Of a stretch of DNA of 64,000 bases, positions 25,127 through 33,216 are shown piece after piece (positions within the stretch are counted from its first letter, which is position 1; the number at the start of each line of letters is the position of its first letter). The translations under genes and the position numbers were made by a program. The DNA is from Chthonomonadales bacterium (GTDB lineage: Bacteria; Armatimonadota; Chthonomonadetes; Chthonomonadales; CAJBBX01). The notes under the pieces are model-generated. The model ran no database searches and was not told the origin of the DNA. It worked only from the letters and a program-made list of their open reading frames with translations. The DNA lies in NCBI GenBank assembly GCA_020849275.1, contig JADLGO010000064.1, positions 70,289 through 134,288 on the forward strand, read 5' to 3'.

Positions 25127-26166
25127 CGCGGCGGCGATCGGCGCTGGTGGTGGCTGGCGCTCTCGCGGCGCTCCCGGTTGCCGCGTCCGCCGCGGGCGCC
25201 GCCGACGCGCGGGCCCTGCTGACGCAGGCGTTCGCCGGGCCCACGCGGCCCTTCGGCGGCGAGCAGGTGTCCGTGGTGGCCGTCGAATCCGGGAGCGTAC
25301 GTTCGGTCGTCCACTTCCACTCGGATGGCAAGGGGCGCGTGCGCCGCGAGTATCGCAGCGGCCCGGCCGAGGGAGTGGTCCTGCTGGAGGCCGGCCGCGC
25401 TGTCTGGCAATACGCGCCCGGCGTCGGCTGGAGTCGCCTGCCGGACACCGCGGCGGCGAACGCGGCGGCCGCGGCCGCGATGACGCTCGCCAACTACAAC
25501 GTGACGGTCGCCTCCCCCGCGAAGCTGCTCGGCCTGCGCGTCTATCCGGTGCGTATAGCCGCGCGCCGCGCGTTCGACCCCTCGCGCCGTCTCTGGCTGG
25601 ACCCCACCACCGGCGTCCTGCTCAGGGACGAGCTCTACGCGCCTGACGGTCGGCTGCGGTCCTCCACCACGGTGACCGCGATCCGCTTCGGGCCGCAGTC
25701 CGAGGCCGAGTTTCGGCCGCCCTCCAACGCTGCGGAGACCGAGAGCTTCGGCCCCGGCTCGTTTCGCCCGGCGGCATCGCGCGCGGCGATGGAGCGCGCG
25801 ACCGGTTGGACGGCGCCGGCGCCGGGCCATGTGCCCGCCGGCTACCGGCCTGTCCTCTACGGCATCATGACCGCCGGCAGCGGCCGGCAGCTCCCGGCGG
25901 TGCGCTACTCGAATGGCATCGGCGCCTTCACCATCTTTCGGCGCGGCGCGGGACCTGGAGGGGGCATGGGCCGGGGCGCGGGTCGCGGGATGGGGCGCGG
26001 CCGCGGCGGGGGCCGGGGCATGGGCGGCCCATCCCCTGGCGCCCACGGCCTGCGCGGCGACGTGCAGCGGGCGGTGGTGGAGGCGCGGGGCCGGGAGGGC
26101 AACTACCTGCTGATCGGCGACATCGCCGAGGACGAGTTGCGCCGCGTGGCCGCCTCGCTTGCGTAG
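25123..26166 (+). CDS. RseB/MucB-like periplasmic regulator with Gly-Arg-Met-rich insert
   Basis: A 347-residue exported protein: signal peptide residues 1-27 (ending ASAAGAADA), then a LolA/RseB-type beta-fold (VVAVESGSVRSVVHFHSDGKGRVRREY, RLWLDPTTGVLLRDELY) and a C-terminal RseB-like domain (YRPVLYGIMTAGSGRQLPAVRYSNGIGAFTIF). In proteobacteria RseB binds the anti-sigma factor and blocks its proteolysis. Between the last strands is an insert made almost only of Gly, Arg and Met (about 276-310), unusual for this fold. Its position after the anti-sigma gene, with ATGA overlap, supports the role. Confidence 0.8.
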   Translation: MTRRRSALVVAGALAALPVAASAAGAADARALLTQAFAGPTRPFGGEQVSVVAVESGSVRSVVHFHSDGKGRVRREYRSGPAEGVVLLEAGRAVWQYAPGVGWSRLPDTAAANAAAAAAMTLANYNVTVASPAKLLGLRVYPVRIAARRAFDPSRRLWLDPTTGVLLRDELYAPDGRLRSSTTVTAIRFGPQSEAEFRPPSNAAETESFGPGSFRPAASRAAMERATGWTAPAPGHVPAGYRPVLYGIMTAGSGRQLPAVRYSNGIGAFTIFRRGAGPGGGMGRGAGRGMGRGRGGGRGMGGPSPGAHGLRGDVQRAVVEARGREGNYLLIGDIAEDELRRVAASLA

Positions 26167-26544
26167 GCCACACTCGCGTTCCTCGGGCGGCCGCCCGCCG
26201 CCAGCGGCCCCCGGCATGGCGGCGGCGCGCCGCGCCGTTCGCCGGGCGGGTGTGTCGAAGGCGCGCGACGCTCGCGATCGCCAACGGCGCCCGGATCGGG
26301 TACGCTAGTTTCGAGCGCGCCCATCGCCGCGGACCCGATTCGCCCTGCGCCGGCGAGCGCTGCACGCTGAAAGGACATCGATGCGTACCCGCACCGACGC
26401 CGGGCCCTGTCCCGGCGACGTTCGTCTCCTGGCTGGTAGCCGCGCGGCCGATGGCCGCTGTCGGCGAGCCGGCCGGCCTACCCTTCGCTCCACCGGTCTC
26501 AGCCCGACACTGCTCGCCGCGCCCGCGCGCGCGGGCCGCGCAAG
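26167..26544. other. 378-bp intergenic region
   Basis: No recognised gene. A 55-codon frame at 26381-26548 has an AAAGGA site and ends in a GTGA overlap with the next gene, but its codon third positions are only about three-quarters G/C, far below its neighbours, so it was not called. Confidence 0.5.
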
Positions 26545-27996
26545 GTGATCCGCGATCTGATCGACGGCATGCCCCGCCTCATCCAGGCCGGCATGGGCGT
26601 CCACATCTCGTGCGCGGCGCTCGCGCGCGCCACGTCGCGCCTGGGCGCCCTCGGCGTCGTGTCCGGCGTGGGCATGCGTCACATCGTGGCCGAGCAGGTG
26701 CGCGCCGGCGATGAGGAGGCCATCGAGACCGCGCGCCGCTTCCCGCTCCCCGCGTATGTAGAGGAACTCCTTTCCTTTGCGCCTGGCGGCAGCCGGCATC
26801 GCACCCCCGTGCCGATGGATCACACGAGCCCCGCGCGCAGCGCGCTCCCCCGGCGCCTCAGCGTGATCGGCGCCTATGTCGAGGTGATGCGGGCGCGGCA
26901 GGGGCATCGCGGGAAGGTCGGCGTGAACGTGATGTGGAAGTGCGCGCTGACCGTGCTGCCCACGCTCTACGGCGCGATGCTGGCCGGGGCGGATGCGCTG
27001 CTCTGCGGCGCGGGCGTGCCGATGGAGCTGCCGGACATCGTCGCGCAACTGCGCGCAGGCGAGGACCTGGCCTACCGCCCGCTGACCGGCACCGGCACCA
27101 ACGTGGCGCTGGAGGTGGCGCGCGACGGCTCCGCGGAACTGCTCCGCTCGATGCCCCCGCCCCGCCTGATCCCCATCCTCTCCAACTATGCCTTCCCGCG
27201 GCGCATCCTGGATGTCTGGGGCAGGGAGCACGACGGCGCGCGGCCGTTCGCGTTCGTCCTGGAGAACCACACCGCCGGCGGCCACAACGCCCCGCCGCGC
27301 AACAAGTCCGCCTTCTCCTCCGCCGACGACATCGACGGCTACTTCGAGAAGGTGGTGGCGACGGGGGTGCCCGTGTATGTGGCCGGCTCCTTCGAGCACG
27401 GCGGAAGCCGGCGCGACCTGGAGCACTGGATGGGTCGAGGCGCCTACGGTGTCCAGGTCGGGTCCCGCTTCGCGCTGTGCGACGAGTCCGGCATGCGGCG
27501 CGACTTGAAGGACCGTGTGATCGAGGGCAACGCCGCCGGCGAGACCGAATTGGCGACCGATAACCGCCTCTCGCCCACGGGGTACCCGTTCAAGCGCGTC
27601 TCCCTGCCCGGCACGCTGACCGACGAGAGCGTCTACCGCTCCCGGCGCCGCATCTGCAACCGCGGCTACCTACTGCAGTCGCATACCGTCCAGCAGGCCG
27701 ATGGCAGCGAGCGCGAGGTCTATATCTGTCCCGCCATGCCGGAGAAGCAGTACGAGCGGCTGGGCGGCAACGTGGAGGACACGCGCGACCGTGTCTGCCT
27801 GTGTAACGCGCTCCTCTCCACGGCAGGGTTCCACACCGATACGGAGCAGCCCCTGGTGACGCTGGGCGTTAGCGGCACGCAGGTGGTGGAGCGCGCAAGC
27901 GCCCGGCAGGTGGTGGAGGACATCCTGACGCCGGAGTACGTGGCGCATATGGAGGCCGAGCTCGGCGGCAACGAGTCGCTGCGGCGCGCGGGCTGA
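26545..27996 (+). CDS. Nitronate monooxygenase (2-nitropropane dioxygenase)-like FMN protein
   Basis: A 483-residue TIM-barrel FMN protein. The opening PRLIQAGMGVHISCAALARATSRLGALGVVSG and the mid-section GVPVYVAGSFEHGG and YGVQVGSRFALCDESG follow the nitronate monooxygenase/enoyl reductase II family. It is about 120 residues longer than typical family members; the extra C-terminal part includes CNRGYLLQSH, VYICPAMPEKQYERLGG and RVCLCNALLSTAGF with several cysteines. That size and tail fit the PfaD-like or NMO-associated branch, so nitronate may not be the substrate. The GTG start has a weak ribosome site; ATG 26569 is an alternative. Confidence 0.75.
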   Translation: MIRDLIDGMPRLIQAGMGVHISCAALARATSRLGALGVVSGVGMRHIVAEQVRAGDEEAIETARRFPLPAYVEELLSFAPGGSRHRTPVPMDHTSPARSALPRRLSVIGAYVEVMRARQGHRGKVGVNVMWKCALTVLPTLYGAMLAGADALLCGAGVPMELPDIVAQLRAGEDLAYRPLTGTGTNVALEVARDGSAELLRSMPPPRLIPILSNYAFPRRILDVWGREHDGARPFAFVLENHTAGGHNAPPRNKSAFSSADDIDGYFEKVVATGVPVYVAGSFEHGGSRRDLEHWMGRGAYGVQVGSRFALCDESGMRRDLKDRVIEGNAAGETELATDNRLSPTGYPFKRVSLPGTLTDESVYRSRRRICNRGYLLQSHTVQQADGSEREVYICPAMPEKQYERLGGNVEDTRDRVCLCNALLSTAGFHTDTEQPLVTLGVSGTQVVERASARQVVEDILTPEYVAHMEAELGGNESLRRAG

Positions 27997-28084
27997 TCGC
28001 GCCGAGGTGGGCGACCCTGCGAGGCCGGCCCCGATGTGCCGCGGTGGATGCCTTCACGTTGGCGGGGAACGGGCCTCAACGACG

Positions 28085-28552
28085 ATGACGTGCACACTTC
28101 GCAGGGCGCGCACCGGCGACGCCGTGGCCATCCAGAAGCTGGTGAACGGGTTTGCCGAGCGCGACCTGATGCTCCCGCGCAGCCTCAGTCAACTTTACGA
28201 GAACATTCGCGACTTCACCGTCGCCGACTGCGACGGCGAGATGGCCGGCTGCGCGGCATTGCACGTCAACTGGAAGGACCTGGCCGAGCTGAAGTCGCTG
28301 GCCGTTGCGGAGCGCCACCAGGGCAAGGGCCTTGGACGGCGCCTCATCGAGACCTGCGTCGCCGAGATGGACGCGCTCGGCGTGAGCAGGGTCTTCGCCC
28401 TCACCTACGTTCCAGGCCTGTTCGAGAAGCTGGGGTTCGTGCGGATCGACAAGGCGCTGCTGCCGCGCAAGGTCTGGACGGAGTGCGTCTATTGCCCCAA
28501 GTTCAACGACTGCACCGAGGTAGCCGTCATCTGGCAGCCCGGCGACGGCTGA
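28085..28552 (+). CDS. argA: Single-domain N-acetylglutamate synthase-type GNAT protein
   Basis: A 155-residue acetyltransferase. The signature LMLPRSLSQLYENIRDFTVADCDGEMAGCAALHVNWKDLAELKSLAV and the CoA loop HQGKGLGRRL match the stand-alone bacterial ArgA-like group that makes N-acetylglutamate for arginine synthesis. The C-terminal cysteines (ECVYCPKFNDCTE) are also typical. It converges on homoserine dehydrogenase, with three nt between the stops. The exact substrate is inferred from family resemblance. The start codon lacks a strong ribosome site. Confidence 0.8.
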   Translation: MTCTLRRARTGDAVAIQKLVNGFAERDLMLPRSLSQLYENIRDFTVADCDGEMAGCAALHVNWKDLAELKSLAVAERHQGKGLGRRLIETCVAEMDALGVSRVFALTYVPGLFEKLGFVRIDKALLPRKVWTECVYCPKFNDCTEVAVIWQPGDG

Positions 28553-28555
28553 TCC

Positions 28556-29845
28556 CTACTCCTCCACGCGCAGCCAGTTGTCGACGGAGGCGACCACCGG
28601 CAGGTCGCCGATCCGCCCGAGCGCCGCGCGCATCCTCGCCTCCCGCACCCGGTGTGTCACCCAGACGATCTCCGCCTGCTGCTCGCCGCACGAGCGCTGC
28701 ACCACCGACTCCACGGAGACCCCCTCCTCGCCGAGCACTCCGGCTACGGCGGCCAGTACGCCCGGCCGGTCCGTCACGGTCATCCGCAGGTAGTACTTCG
28801 TCTCCACGGCGTCGATGGGCAGCATTCGCTTGCGCTCGAAGCAGGTGCACTGGATGCGCCCGGTGGCGCCGAAGAGGATGTTGCGGGCGACGTCGATGAT
28901 GTCGCCGACGACGGCGCTGCCGGTGGGCATCATGCCGGCGCCGCGGCCGTAGAACATGACGTCGCCCACGGCGTCGCCGCGCAGGTAGATGGCGTTGTAG
29001 ACGTCGCTGGTGGAGGCGAGCGGGTGGGTAGCCGGCAGCAGAGCCGGGTGCACGCGCACCTGCATGGCGTCGTCGTCCACGCGGGTGCCGATGGCGAGGA
29101 GCTTGATGATGTAGCCAAGCTGCCGCGCCCACTCGATGTCGCGGGCCGCGATGGCCGTGATGCCCTCGACGTAGACGTCCCCGACATGGACGCGGCTGGT
29201 GAAGGCGATGGAGCTGAGGATGGCGATCTTATACTGCGCGTCGAATCCCTGCACGTCGCTGGAAGGGTCGGCCTCGGCGTAGCCGAGAGCCTGGGCCTCG
29301 CGCAGCACGTCGCCGAAGTCGGCGCCCTCTCGCGTCATGCGCGTGAGGATGTAGTTGGTGGTGCCGTTGACGATCCCCTTGACCTCCTGCACCTGGTTGC
29401 CGGCCAGGGCGCTCTTCATCGGCTGCACGATGGGGATCCCACCGCCCACGGAGCCCTCGAAGTGGAAGTCCTGTCGGCGGCGGCCCGCCTCCTCCATGAT
29501 GGTGTGGCCGTCCTTGGCGATCAGCTCCTTGTTGGCGCTGACGACGTGCTTGCCGCCGCGCAGGGCGCGCAGGATGTACTCGCGGGCGGGACTGATGCCG
29601 CCGATGAGCTCGCAGACGATGTCGATCGCGGGGTCGTCGAGGAGCTCGGTGGGGTTGTTTGTGAGGAGCGAGCGCTCGACCTGCACGGCCCGGCGCTTGG
29701 TCAGGTCGCGAACCGCGATCCGCGCGACGCGGATACGGGCGCCCACCTTGCGCTCGATGGCGTCGGCGTTCTGCTCCAGGAGGGCGTACGCCCCCGAACC
29801 GACCACGCCCAGGCCGAGGATGCCGACGTTAATCGTCTTCTTCAT
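28556..29845 (-). CDS. hom: Homoserine dehydrogenase
   Basis: A 429-residue enzyme reducing aspartate semialdehyde to homoserine for threonine and methionine synthesis. The NAD(P) motif GILGLGVVGSG opens the protein; the catalytic domain shows ANKELIA, SVGGGIPIV, GIVNGTTNYILT and GYAEADPSSDVQGFD. A C-terminal ACT domain (about 350-425, from YYLRMTVTDRPGVLAAVAGVLGEEGVSVESVVQ) predicts feedback control by an amino acid, usually threonine. It starts 81 nt after the accB stop and probably shares its transcript. Confidence 0.96.
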   Translation of the reverse strand: MKKTINVGILGLGVVGSGAYALLEQNADAIERKVGARIRVARIAVRDLTKRRAVQVERSLLTNNPTELLDDPAIDIVCELIGGISPAREYILRALRGGKHVVSANKELIAKDGHTIMEEAGRRRQDFHFEGSVGGGIPIVQPMKSALAGNQVQEVKGIVNGTTNYILTRMTREGADFGDVLREAQALGYAEADPSSDVQGFDAQYKIAILSSIAFTSRVHVGDVYVEGITAIAARDIEWARQLGYIIKLLAIGTRVDDDAMQVRVHPALLPATHPLASTSDVYNAIYLRGDAVGDVMFYGRGAGMMPTGSAVVGDIIDVARNILFGATGRIQCTCFERKRMLPIDAVETKYYLRMTVTDRPGVLAAVAGVLGEEGVSVESVVQRSCGEQQAEIVWVTHRVREARMRAALGRIGDLPVVASVDNWLRVEE

Positions 29846-29926
29846 AAGGCTGCCCGTGCAGGCCGTCGTCTTGGCGCGGCCGCGCGTGTCCGGTGCGTTG
29901 GGCCGGCGGGCACGTTCGGGGCGGTG

Positions 29927-30415
29927 TCAGGTCTCCGCGGCGCTCAGGTAGACGAGGGGCTCGCCTTCCTTCACGAGCTGGCCGTTGGCCGCCGCTATGG
30001 CGGCGACGACGCCCGCGTAGTCGCTCGGGATCTCGGAGAACACCTTCATCGCCTCGATCAGGCCGATGGTCTGCCCGACCTCGACGCGGTCGCCGACCTC
30101 CACGAAGGGCGGATCGTCCGGGCTGGCGGAGCGAAAGAAGATGCCGACCATCGGCGCCTCGATGGCGGTCCGTCCGTTCCCCTCGGGCTCCGGCGCCGGC
30201 TCGGCCGGTGTCGGCGTGCCAGACGGCCCGGCGCCCGCCTGCGCCGCCGGTTCGGCCGGCGCCTGGGCGAGCCGCGCGCGGCGCGGCCGGTAGGCGGCGC
30301 CCCGGATCCTCACCGTCCAATCACCGTCCTCCACGATCAGCTCGGCGAGGCCGCGGGTCTCCACGAGCCGGATCAGGCGGACGATGTGGTCCAGCTCGAT
30401 GCCGGAGTCGGTCAT
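29927..30415 (-). CDS. accB: Biotin carboxyl carrier protein of acetyl-CoA carboxylase
   Basis: A 162-residue BCCP. The N-terminal part (IVRLIRLVETRGLAELIVEDGDWTVRIRG) is the dimerising segment, followed by an Ala/Pro linker and a biotinyl domain from residue 84. The biotin site is intact: EAMK at 121-124, with Lys124 as the acceptor. This is the window's functional carrier, in contrast to the lysine-less copy at 53707. It has its own promoter (30500-30528) and lies upstream of hom, away from accC. Confidence 0.95.
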   Translation of the reverse strand: MTDSGIELDHIVRLIRLVETRGLAELIVEDGDWTVRIRGAAYRPRRARLAQAPAEPAAQAGAGPSGTPTPAEPAPEPEGNGRTAIEAPMVGIFFRSASPDDPPFVEVGDRVEVGQTIGLIEAMKVFSEIPSDYAGVVAAIAAANGQLVKEGEPLVYLSAAET

Positions 30416-30460
30416 CTGCCCCTCGCGGCCGCTGCCGACGCGCCCGGCGCGACAGCGACG

Positions 30461-30490
30461 AAAACCGGAAGGGCGCGCGCCGCCCTTCCG
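30461..30490 (-). terminator. Intrinsic terminator after the LolA-like gene (minus strand)
   Basis: CGGAAGGGCG pairs with CGCCCTTCCG over a 5-nt loop (30466-30490). On the minus strand it is followed by G then TTTT (30464-30461), one of the few T-tracts in the window. It lies 35 nt past the stop of the LolA-like gene but also just downstream of the accB promoter, so it forms part of the accB leader. Confidence 0.75.
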
Positions 30491-30499
30491 TTGGGCTCC

Positions 30500-30528
30500 A
30501 GTATACCGCCGGGCCGGGGCCGTGTCAA
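30500..30528 (-). promoter_or_regulatory. Sigma-70 promoter for accB: TTGACA-N17-TATACT
   Basis: On the minus strand a consensus -35 TTGACA (30528-30523) is 17 nt from TATACT (30505-30500). The -35 overlaps the stop codon of the LolA-like gene. Transcription should begin near 30493, directly before the hairpin at 30466-30490, and accB starts at 30415. Confidence 0.8.
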
Positions 30529-31298
30529 CGCGAGGCGGCGGCCGCGGGAGGCCGGGCGTCGAGGAAGAGATCGTCCGAGAGCCCCTGGTTCACCCGCACG
30601 TCGCGGTAGGCGGTGATGCCGGCCAGCGTCCCACTGCCGTTACGCACCAGCACGCGCGTGGGCACCCAGACGCCCGGGGCGCACTCCGCGGGCGCCTGGT
30701 ACTGGAACTCGGCGCGCAGCGTGCCGTCGCCGTCAAACCACTGGCGCTTAACGACCACGTGCCGCTTCGGATCGATCCACACCACATAGCGGGCGGAGTC
30801 GTTGCCGCGATAGCACACCTCGAACACCTCGATCCGGCCGTCCGGGGCCCCTTCGGTGCGCAGGAAGCGCGACTGCAGCAGGGTGGCGGCGCGCTGCGTG
30901 ATCACGCCGAGGTCGAACAGGGAGTAGCGCCGGCTAAGCGACTCGCCCAGGTCGTCCCGGCGAGTAAGCCCGAGTGCGGGCACGCGCAGGTAGCGATGGG
31001 GGCCGTTGAGGATGAAGAGGCCAACGCGGTTCTCCATGCGAACCTTGTCGGGCTCCTTGTAGCGCACGGTGACGTCGCGCAACTGGTAGAGGATCGCCCA
31101 GTCGCGGCTGATCTTCTGGAGCTCGCCGATCTCGGCCCGCTCGACCTTGACGGTGGCCTCCAGGTCGGTCACGTTGCGCGCCGCGAGGTCCTCGAGGCGA
31201 GGGGCGTCGTCGCGGGAGGCGCTCCGCCCGGCGGCCGGGGCGGCGAGCGCGATCAGTGCGACGAGCGGCGCCAGGGCGCGGCGGTTGACCGGCGGCAT
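30525..31298 (-). CDS. LolA-like outer-membrane lipoprotein-sorting/DUF1571-type protein
   Basis: A 257-residue exported protein. Signal peptide: NRRALAPLVALIALAAPAAG. The mature part has the half-barrel strands of the LolA/LolB/RseB fold: LEATVKVERAEIGELQ, VRYKEPDKVRMENRVGLFILNG, SARYVVWIDPKRHVVVKRQWFDGDGTLRAEFQY and a final GITAYRDVRVNQGLSDDLF. Such proteins carry lipids or lipoproteins across the periplasm; this branch is uncharacterised. The gene has its own promoter and terminator and so is probably monocistronic. Confidence 0.75.
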   Translation of the reverse strand: MPPVNRRALAPLVALIALAAPAAGRSASRDDAPRLEDLAARNVTDLEATVKVERAEIGELQKISRDWAILYQLRDVTVRYKEPDKVRMENRVGLFILNGPHRYLRVPALGLTRRDDLGESLSRRYSLFDLGVITQRAATLLQSRFLRTEGAPDGRIEVFEVCYRGNDSARYVVWIDPKRHVVVKRQWFDGDGTLRAEFQYQAPAECAPGVWVPTRVLVRNGSGTLAGITAYRDVRVNQGLSDDLFLDARPPAAAASR

Positions 31299-31360
31299 CG
31301 CGGCGGGTCCTTTCGGCGGGAGGCGCGCCGGAGCGGCGCCTCGCCGCGCGTGGTTGCCGG

Positions 31361-31389
31361 AGTATAGCCTACGCCGGCCCTGCCGTCAA
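31361..31389 (-). promoter_or_regulatory. Sigma-70 promoter for the LolA-like gene: TTGACG-N17-TATACT
   Basis: On the minus strand TTGACG (31389-31384) and TATACT (31366-31361) are 17 nt apart. The ATG at 31298 lies about 56 nt downstream of the expected start. Confidence 0.75.
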
Positions 31390-31483
31390 GGTGCGAGCCG
31401 GCGCGCCTGCTCGCTCCGCGCCCGTTTCCCGCGCGGGGCGCGAGCCAACGACAGGGTGTGCTGCCCCGCGGGGCGGCGGGAGG

Positions 31484-32932
31484 CTACCGCCGCGCCGTGT
31501 AGCGCAGGTCGTCGAAGTAGACCACCTGTGCGTTGCCGTCGATCGCCGTGGTGACGATGCCGAAGCGATCCAGGCGGGTGTTCTCGCCGGCGCGCTCGGG
31601 CGGCACTCTCACCGTGGAGGCGTGTCCGTCCAGCGCCGCCGTGAGCCGCCCGCCGCCTCCCGGAGTCGGCACGAACTCGAGCGACCAGTCGTGCGCCGCG
31701 CCGTCCGGGTAGACGTGGGGCGCCGAATCGTAGCGCCCGCGCGAGTCGCCGCCATCGCGGAGGCGGCAGACGGGGTAGAACAGGAAGCCCTCGGCGCTGG
31801 GCCCCTCGATGGCCGCTCCCACGAAGCCGCGCGGCAGGCTATGGCGAGCCGCGGCCTCCACCTCCAGCGTGTCGCGCGAGTGGAAGAAGCCGATCAGCGC
31901 GGTGCTGTCGCTGACGGCATGGCGCAACGCAAGGCGCCCGCTCGCGCGCAGCGGGCCGTCCAGGCTTAACTGGTCGATCCGGTCGGCGTAGAAGGCCATC
32001 GTCTCCGGCCGCGTGGAGTCTCCGCGATAGACGAGGCCGCCGATCTCGCCGGCCCGCCGGCCGCCCGCATAGCGCGTGGGGCTGAAGCCGAAGTCGAACC
32101 GGGGACGCACGTTGCCCGTGCGGTAGTTCCTCCGATTACCGAGTGCGTCCCAGCCCGGGTCGCGCTCGAACCGCTCCGTTCGGCCGTCCACCGTCACGTC
32201 GTCCAGCCAGACCTCACCGGCGCCGTCGACCTGCTTGAGCACCGGAAGCAGGCCGAAGCGGTCGAAGGTGGCGCCATCCTGCTGGTGCCCCTCGCCGAGC
32301 TCGCATAGGGCGGTCTGGTCGTCGATCGTGGCGGCGATGGCGCCGCGGCCGCCGGCAGCGTCGGGGTCGTAGGTCAGAGACCAGCGGTGCACGACCCCTC
32401 GGCTGGCGAAACCGCGCATCTCCGCGCTCCCCGTGGCGGGGTCGCGCACGGTGAAGCCGCGCGGGCTGTCGGCTCCGGCGCGCCAGCGGCTCGTGGCGTA
32501 CTCCAGGTAGACGCAGAACACATCGCCGCGCCCATAGAACCGCAGCGCCAGCGTGTTGGGAGTGCGCCAGCCCACGAGCGTTCGCGAGTTGAAGAGGCCG
32601 ACGAGCACGTGAAACTCGCGGCCAACGGCGGCGAAGGTGCCGGAGGCGCTCAGGCGGTCGCGCAGGGTCCGGCGGGGGAGGCGGAGGGCGTAGTAGGCCG
32701 GCTCCGCCACCGGCGTCACGAAGCCGCCGATCTCGCCGGGCTCGCCGCCGGCGTGGTCGGTGCGGCTGTAGCCAAAGTCCTGGCGCACCTCGCGTGGGGG
32801 CGTCCGCGGCCGGTTGTTGTGGCCCTCCCAACCGGGATCGCCGTCAAACAAGGCGGCGCGCTCCGTGGGAGCGGCCGCCGACACGCCGGCGAGCGCCGCG
32901 AGAAGCAGAGCGACGCGGACGTGAGCGTTCAC
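31484..32932 (-). CDS. Secreted protein with two internally repeated beta-sandwich domains
   Basis: A 482-residue exported protein of unknown function. The signal peptide is VRVALLLAALAGVSAAA. The rest is an internal duplication: residues ~28-255 open with FDGDPGWEGHNN, FGYSRTDHAGGEPGEIGG and VLVGLFNSRTLVGW; residues ~256-482 repeat as FERDPGWDALGN, FGFSPTRYAGGRRAGEIGG and ALIGFFHSRDTLE. Each half ends in a jelly-roll strand (EVWLDDVTV; VVYFDDLRY). This resembles concanavalin-like carbohydrate-binding folds, though no named family was recognised. The start is GTG, six nt after AAGGAGG. Confidence 0.7.
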   Translation of the reverse strand: MNAHVRVALLLAALAGVSAAAPTERAALFDGDPGWEGHNNRPRTPPREVRQDFGYSRTDHAGGEPGEIGGFVTPVAEPAYYALRLPRRTLRDRLSASGTFAAVGREFHVLVGLFNSRTLVGWRTPNTLALRFYGRGDVFCVYLEYATSRWRAGADSPRGFTVRDPATGSAEMRGFASRGVVHRWSLTYDPDAAGGRGAIAATIDDQTALCELGEGHQQDGATFDRFGLLPVLKQVDGAGEVWLDDVTVDGRTERFERDPGWDALGNRRNYRTGNVRPRFDFGFSPTRYAGGRRAGEIGGLVYRGDSTRPETMAFYADRIDQLSLDGPLRASGRLALRHAVSDSTALIGFFHSRDTLEVEAAARHSLPRGFVGAAIEGPSAEGFLFYPVCRLRDGGDSRGRYDSAPHVYPDGAAHDWSLEFVPTPGGGGRLTAALDGHASTVRVPPERAGENTRLDRFGIVTTAIDGNAQVVYFDDLRYTARR

Positions 32933-33216
32933 GCGGGACCTCCTTGGCGGTCAGAGCGAGCGCTGGCGCGGCCGGCGGGCGCGCAGGCGGAAACGCGCGG
33001 CAGCGAGACGCGGTACAGTTAAGCGGTGGGGTCGTCGATCTTGCTTGTCCGTCAGCAAGGAGGCGCGCGTCCGCCGCGCCCAGCGCGGCAAGACGGTGGG
33101 CCCCCTGGCGCACGCCAGCGGCCCCGGCGCTTCATGCAAGCGTCCTGAGTCCTATTCGTCGCGCGAGGCGCGTCTCCTCTCGCCGCGACGGCCGGCGGCA
33201 GAGAGGAGGGGAGGCG

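Noticed and set aside
26381-26548. 55-codon frame with AAAGGA site before the nitronate monooxygenase-like gene
   Set aside because: Third-position GC is well below neighbours and the product is Arg/Ala-rich without features.
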